A stretch of 64,000 nt of DNA from Perognathus longimembris pacificus (Eukaryota; Chordata; Mammalia; Rodentia; Heteromyidae): contig NC_063180.1 of NCBI RefSeq assembly GCF_023159225.1, positions 9,297,297 through 9,361,296 on the forward strand, written 5' to 3'. The notes beneath the pieces were generated by a model, which worked only from the letters and a program-made list of their open reading frames with translations, did no database searches and was not told where the DNA came from. The translations under genes were made by a program, and so were the position numbers. This document shows positions 60,016 to 64,000 of this stretch, piece after piece. Numbering within the stretch: the first letter of the stretch is position 1; each line of letters begins with the position of its first letter.

Positions 60016-61585
60016 ACTTAATCTTTCTGATTCCTGGATAGCTACAGTCTGCACCTTCATTCACAGGTTCTCTTCCCTGGCAATTCTTTTATTCTTGTAG
60101 ATTTCCATCTCAGCCTTTGCTCCTTCCCCCCAAAAATTCCTCAAAAATTAACCTCACTTTCTTCTTAGTATACCTTTACTATTTATTAAGCACTCATGAG
60201 GATAATTAGTTATGCATTTGTGAACACACTAGTTTTCCAGTTATTCTTTCTAGTTATGTGTGGAAAAAAGTAGCTGTACAAGTCTTATGTGTGGCTTATT
60301 CTGAGAACTTGAATCACAGGATGTGTTCTTGCCATTCCCAGAAGTAATAAGTAAATCACAATTCCTAAACTCTCTGTGCAATTTAATGGTTTATGTGAGT
60401 ACTTTCTTTCTTTCTAGTATATTCAGTACTGTGGTACATGATAGCCAGTGAGCACTTAGATGAACAGCTCCCATCAAATCCTTGGGCACTGAGCCTTTAA
60501 TGATCTGTCTTGTAGACAACATTTCTTAGATGTTGCTACAATTAAATGCCATGGAATTAAGCATTTCCTGTGTAGTTTCTTGGTAAAAGCAATGTTTGAA
60601 GCTTGCCTGTGAGGTAGTCTGACCTTCACCCTATGCTTCTTTTACTTCTCACTCATTTTCTTTTATTTAAATATAATAAATCTAAGCTCTAAGGAAAAAT
60701 ATATAAAATGTCTGTTGAACATTTTTAAGAATTATTAAAATTAAGCCTGGCTTGGGAGCCCTTTAAAGTACTTCCCATGTATACATATGCATATGTATAT
60801 ATAGTATTCATATCAATGGCTTCCAATGACCTAATGTTATCAATAACAAAAATCTATTTGCCTTAAAATTTTTGATTAGGTCCTGGGTAGAGATTTCTAA
60901 AACGTTTAGGGAGCATATAGATCTAAGTTTGGAAACTAGAACTTACATTTTAAATTCATGTTACATGTTATCAAGTCATATGATCAAATGCAATCAATTT
61001 ATGCAATCAGTTTATGTAATCAACTTATATATTTCATATGCATAGATTTCCTATGAAATGGAAATAAAAGTTGCTAATTAGGTAAGTAGAAAATATTATC
61101 ATGCTATTGATTATTCATGATCTTTCTTTGGAGCATTTTTCCAAGAGATTATTTTAATGACTATTGATAAGCAAGAATATTTTTCTTTCCTAAATTGTTG
61201 AAAGTATTTTGTAACTTGAGTGCTTGATTTTACAATGTATCTATGTTATGATAACAAGGGAATGCAGGTATTTTTGATACTTTAGACAATCTCATGGTCT
61301 GGTCTGGTGTGGTCTTTTCCCTGATTGGAGGTCATGTTACTTTCCTAAGTGGGTATTAGTTCATATAAGGGTTAACTCTGTTGAGGAGGGAAAAGGGAAT
61401 ATTCCTGTGAAACCAGAACACACAAAGTTATTTTCTCTCTATATTTCCCAAATTTTCTTTTATTTCTTTTCTTTGATCCAAAATCTGTATTAGCATTATA
61501 AAAATACACCTTGATTACTTGGAAATTTGGAACACAGACAAACCTGCAAACTTATTTATATTTAACCAGGGGAAGATTAATTATT
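60016..61585. other. Unrecognised AT-rich DNA
   Basis: Nothing recognised; TATATG-type words at 60779-60800 only. Confidence 0.45.
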
Positions 61586-61690
61586 TCTCTTCTTTTTTAT
61601 TGTAAAGGTAACGTACTGAGGGGTTACAGTTACATAAGTCAAGGAATGAATACATTTATCTTCTATACACTTCTTCATGATACAGTTGTC
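61586..61690 (-). mobile_element. L1 3' end fragment
   Basis: 'tttattgtaaaggtaacgta' and 'gaggggttacagttacataa' are the reversed last bases of an L1 3'UTR, of the same subtype as 48435-48775. Confidence 0.65.
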
Positions 61691-61879
61691 AGACTTCAAA
61701 GGCAGTTCTTTGCCATCTCTATTTCCTGGTACTAATGGCCTTGTGTGATATCTTCCCTTTAAATAACTGGCTTATAATCAATAATATATGTCATGACTTT
61801 CAACGATTACATTAGAGAAGATTGGGACTTCCATCTTGATAGCAGGTTACCTCCTTCTTATCTACTTGACTTGCAAACC

Positions 61880-62205
61880 AACTGCTATAGTTAAAGACCT
61901 GGCAGAGAACTGGGGAGACTCTTGCCAACTGCCAGTGGAGAATTAAGGCTCTCAATACAGCCTCTGATAAGGAAGTAAACTCCTGCCAGCTACATGGTTA
62001 ACTTGCAAGTGGACACTTCCATAGGCAAGTCTTTAGAGAAGAGGGATGATTCTGTGCCAATCCCTTGGTTGCAGCCTTCTAAGAAACTAGAAGCAGAGGC
62101 TCCAGCTGAGCAGACTCCTCTCAGAAACTCTGAGTTGATAAATGTGTTGTGTAAAGATGATAAGCTTTTGAGTAATTTGTTGCACAGCAAGTGATAACAT
62201 AAGAC
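61880..62205 (+). mobile_element. MLT1-type (MaLR) LTR
   Basis: The second half follows the MLT1 order closely: 'ctctcaatacagcctctgat', 'aactcctgccagctacatgg', 'cagaaactctgagttgataa', and the terminal 'gagtaatttgttgcacagca' block. These are old ERVL-related LTRs found in most placental mammals. The left end is not defined. Confidence 0.7.
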
Positions 62206-63047
62206 ATAGGACTTTATCATCAGTTTCTCTTTCAACTTCCTTTGGAGTCTGTTTCTCTGGCACATCCTGAGATTTGGCTTTTCCACTGAACCTTTCTTCC
62301 TGGCACTGTCCCGCTTATGTTTAATATGTACTTTTGAAATAGATACTAGAGGCTGATTTCCCAGGCAACAGAAAAATAAAAAAATAACGTTTCCAGAATT
62401 GTTCTGATTCAACATCATGTTTGTTTTGTAGGCAAAGTTCTATGATTCTCATCTTGCCCAGAAAGCAACTCAGTTTTACTGGATCACAGCATTACCTGGT
62501 GTATTGATTAAATAAGTAGCTCTCATCTAATGCTTACTGAAAGAGATTGTTTCTGTGCATTAATTTTTAAATTCATTTTTGGAACAACATTTTCATATTT
62601 ACATATGTTTTCTCAGTAATTTCCTTTCCTTTTTATGGGCACTGTATTCTTAAATTACTTTCATTAGCTTATATTGGGAGGAGTTTGTGGTCTTTCCATG
62701 TTACAATATACTTTACTTCAATCAACTTTAATTATTTATTAACTTTCTTCTTTTCTCCTCACCAGCTCCTTTAAAAAATCTCAATTTTGTGTAATTTTTA
62801 AATATTTAATTATTGTTTTCATATATGCATAAAATGTATTTAGATCATATACCTCCTTCAGCATCTTGTCTTTTCACATTCTCTCCCCAGATGACATTTT
62901 CCTGCTTTTTCTTTTGCTTTGTTTTAGGTTATTTAGGTATACTTTTCACATATGTGAGAAAAAACATAGTGTTTATCTTCAAAGGGAAACAAATGCTGTT
63001 ATCGAAATAAGTGGTTTACCATTGTTGTTGTTTTTTCAAGGTAACAC
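62206..63047. other. Unrecognised AT-rich DNA
   Basis: 62,790-62,990 ('atgcataaaatgtatttaga', 'catatacctccttcagcatc') might be another reversed LINE 3' end; not secure. Confidence 0.35.
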
Positions 63048-63049
63048 AT

Positions 63050-63415
63050 GAAATTATGCCATTTTTTGGTCTTTCTTCCACAGGGTTTTATCACAGATGT
63101 CACTGTTACTGATTTTGGTACCCTGGGTATTGTATATACATTTATTGGAACTAGGGAAGGAAGGGGAACATCAAAATGGAGAAATAAAGGTAAGTATTGC
63201 TGTTGCTATTGCAATTGCAATTGCTGTTATAACAGCAATACTTACAAACCTATATGCCATAATCCAACTGTACAACTCATGAGCGGGGGGAAGTAGGGGA
63301 GAGGAAGGAGAACAGTGTGGAAGGAGGAAACCAAGTTTGATAAGAAATGTACTCACCGCCTAACGTATGAAACTGTAATCTCTCTGTACATCACTTTGAC
63401 AATAAATAATTTAAA
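63050..63415 (+). mobile_element. L1 3' end with hairpin
   Basis: Forward 3'UTR with 'ccctgggtattgtatataca' and 'gaaactgtaatctctctgta', AATAAA at 63402-63407 and an A-rich end. Between them is an inverted repeat at 63190-63245 that other copies lack. Confidence 0.8.
63190..63245 (+). repeat. Perfect inverted repeat (hairpin)
   Basis: Arms gtaagtattgctgtt (63190-63204) and aacagcaatacttac (63231-63245) are exact reverse complements around a 26-base loop. The loop and right arm contain an 18-bp perfect palindrome, ttgctgttataacagcaa (63221-63238), and an 'attgcaattgcaat' palindrome. Confidence 0.9.
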
Positions 63416-64000
63416 AAATGTCAATGATATCCCCAATAAAGAAAAGGGAAAGGAACATGTTTTGAAATAAACAAGTATCAACAAATGACTCCTATTCCTT
63501 TTTAACTTCTTTCTTCTACTTCTCTCAGTAATTAGAGAAAAACCTATCTGTGTGAGCATGGATTACTATGTTAAATAGCTTTCTTTCTCTAACTTACAGA
63601 TTTAGAGAACTCAAAAATAAAATTTCAAAAAAACACCAACAAAAGACAAAAACATGTAATGTCAATGATTTTTCCTTATAGGAATTAACAGATTTTTCTA
63701 AAATGACTATGAAATTATTAAGCCCTCAATTACACTTAGCACAATCTGGAATGATATAGCCACAGTCTGGCCAAGAAAGAAAATATGAATTAAGACAACA
63801 CTGTGATTCCATCTCCCTCTAGTCAGAATGATCATAATCAGGAGTAAAAATTGGCTATGAGTTGCCTTTGTAACACTGATTAGTTGGAAGAACATGGCAG
63901 AAATTTCTGAATTCCAATTTGAATAAAGGAAATGGAGAGAAATATTGTTCCTAAATGAAGGTTGTTAGAATAATATAATGATGGGTAGCAAAGTGCTTTT
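63416..64000. other. Unrecognised AT-rich DNA
   Basis: Nothing recognised. Confidence 0.45.

Noticed and set aside
61994..62418. Open frames of 66 and 142 codons on opposite strands
   Set aside because: They overlap an MLT1-type LTR and its flank, so coding function is unlikely.

Overview
The window looks like an intergenic or intronic piece of a rodent nuclear genome. It is AT-rich, holds no host exon that I can recognise, and carries rodent ID- and B1-derived SINEs, many LINE-1 pieces, microsatellites, LTRs, and old mammalian MIR, L2 and MLT1 remnants. The SINEs are dimeric ID-like units and longer B1/ID composites. From memory these resemble the families described in Geomyoidea (pocket mice, kangaroo rats, gophers), so a heteromyid-like rodent is my best guess. 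Nothing prokaryotic, plasmid-like or CRISPR-like is present.

Layout. 1-10.6 kb is mostly unrecognised AT-rich DNA with MIRs, SINEs, one L1 3' end (6.5-7.1 kb) and a young SINE (8.4-8.6 kb). 10.98-21.84 kb is bracketed by two inverted arms of about 0.65 kb homology. Between them lies a near full-length plus-strand L1 (12595-19066) with 12-bp target-site duplications, a GC-rich 5'UTR, ORF1 with two lesions and ORF2 with three. 21.99-28.95 kb is a second full-length L1, on the minus strand, of a different lineage, with 17-bp target-site duplications and heavier decay. 29-43.6 kb is a mosaic of microsatellites, SINEs, a probable solo LTR (32485-33220) and a rearranged L1 (36.5-37.9 kb). 43682-44844 is a processed pseudogene of WDR33 that seems to derive from a short transcript with an alternative 3' end. 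46.4-48.8 kb is a cluster of L1 3' ends. 53.7-55.6 kb holds two nested insertions: a solo LTR inside a SINE and a twin-primed L1 inside another SINE. An MLT1-type LTR lies near 61.9-62.2 kb and an L1 3' end carrying a long hairpin at 63.05-63.4 kb.

How the parts work together. There is no operon or host pathway. The shared machinery is retrotransposition: the ORF2 endonuclease and reverse transcriptase of L1s like these two explain the target-site duplications, A-tails, 5' truncations and inversions of the SINEs, of the WDR33 retrocopy and of the L1 fragments. The nested insertions and the paralogous empty site in the inverted duplication give a relative order of events. I found no convincing new protein system; the most unusual structures are the inverted duplication, the WDR33 short-transcript retrocopy, the two-heptad duplication in L1 ORF1, and the nested or inverted insertions.
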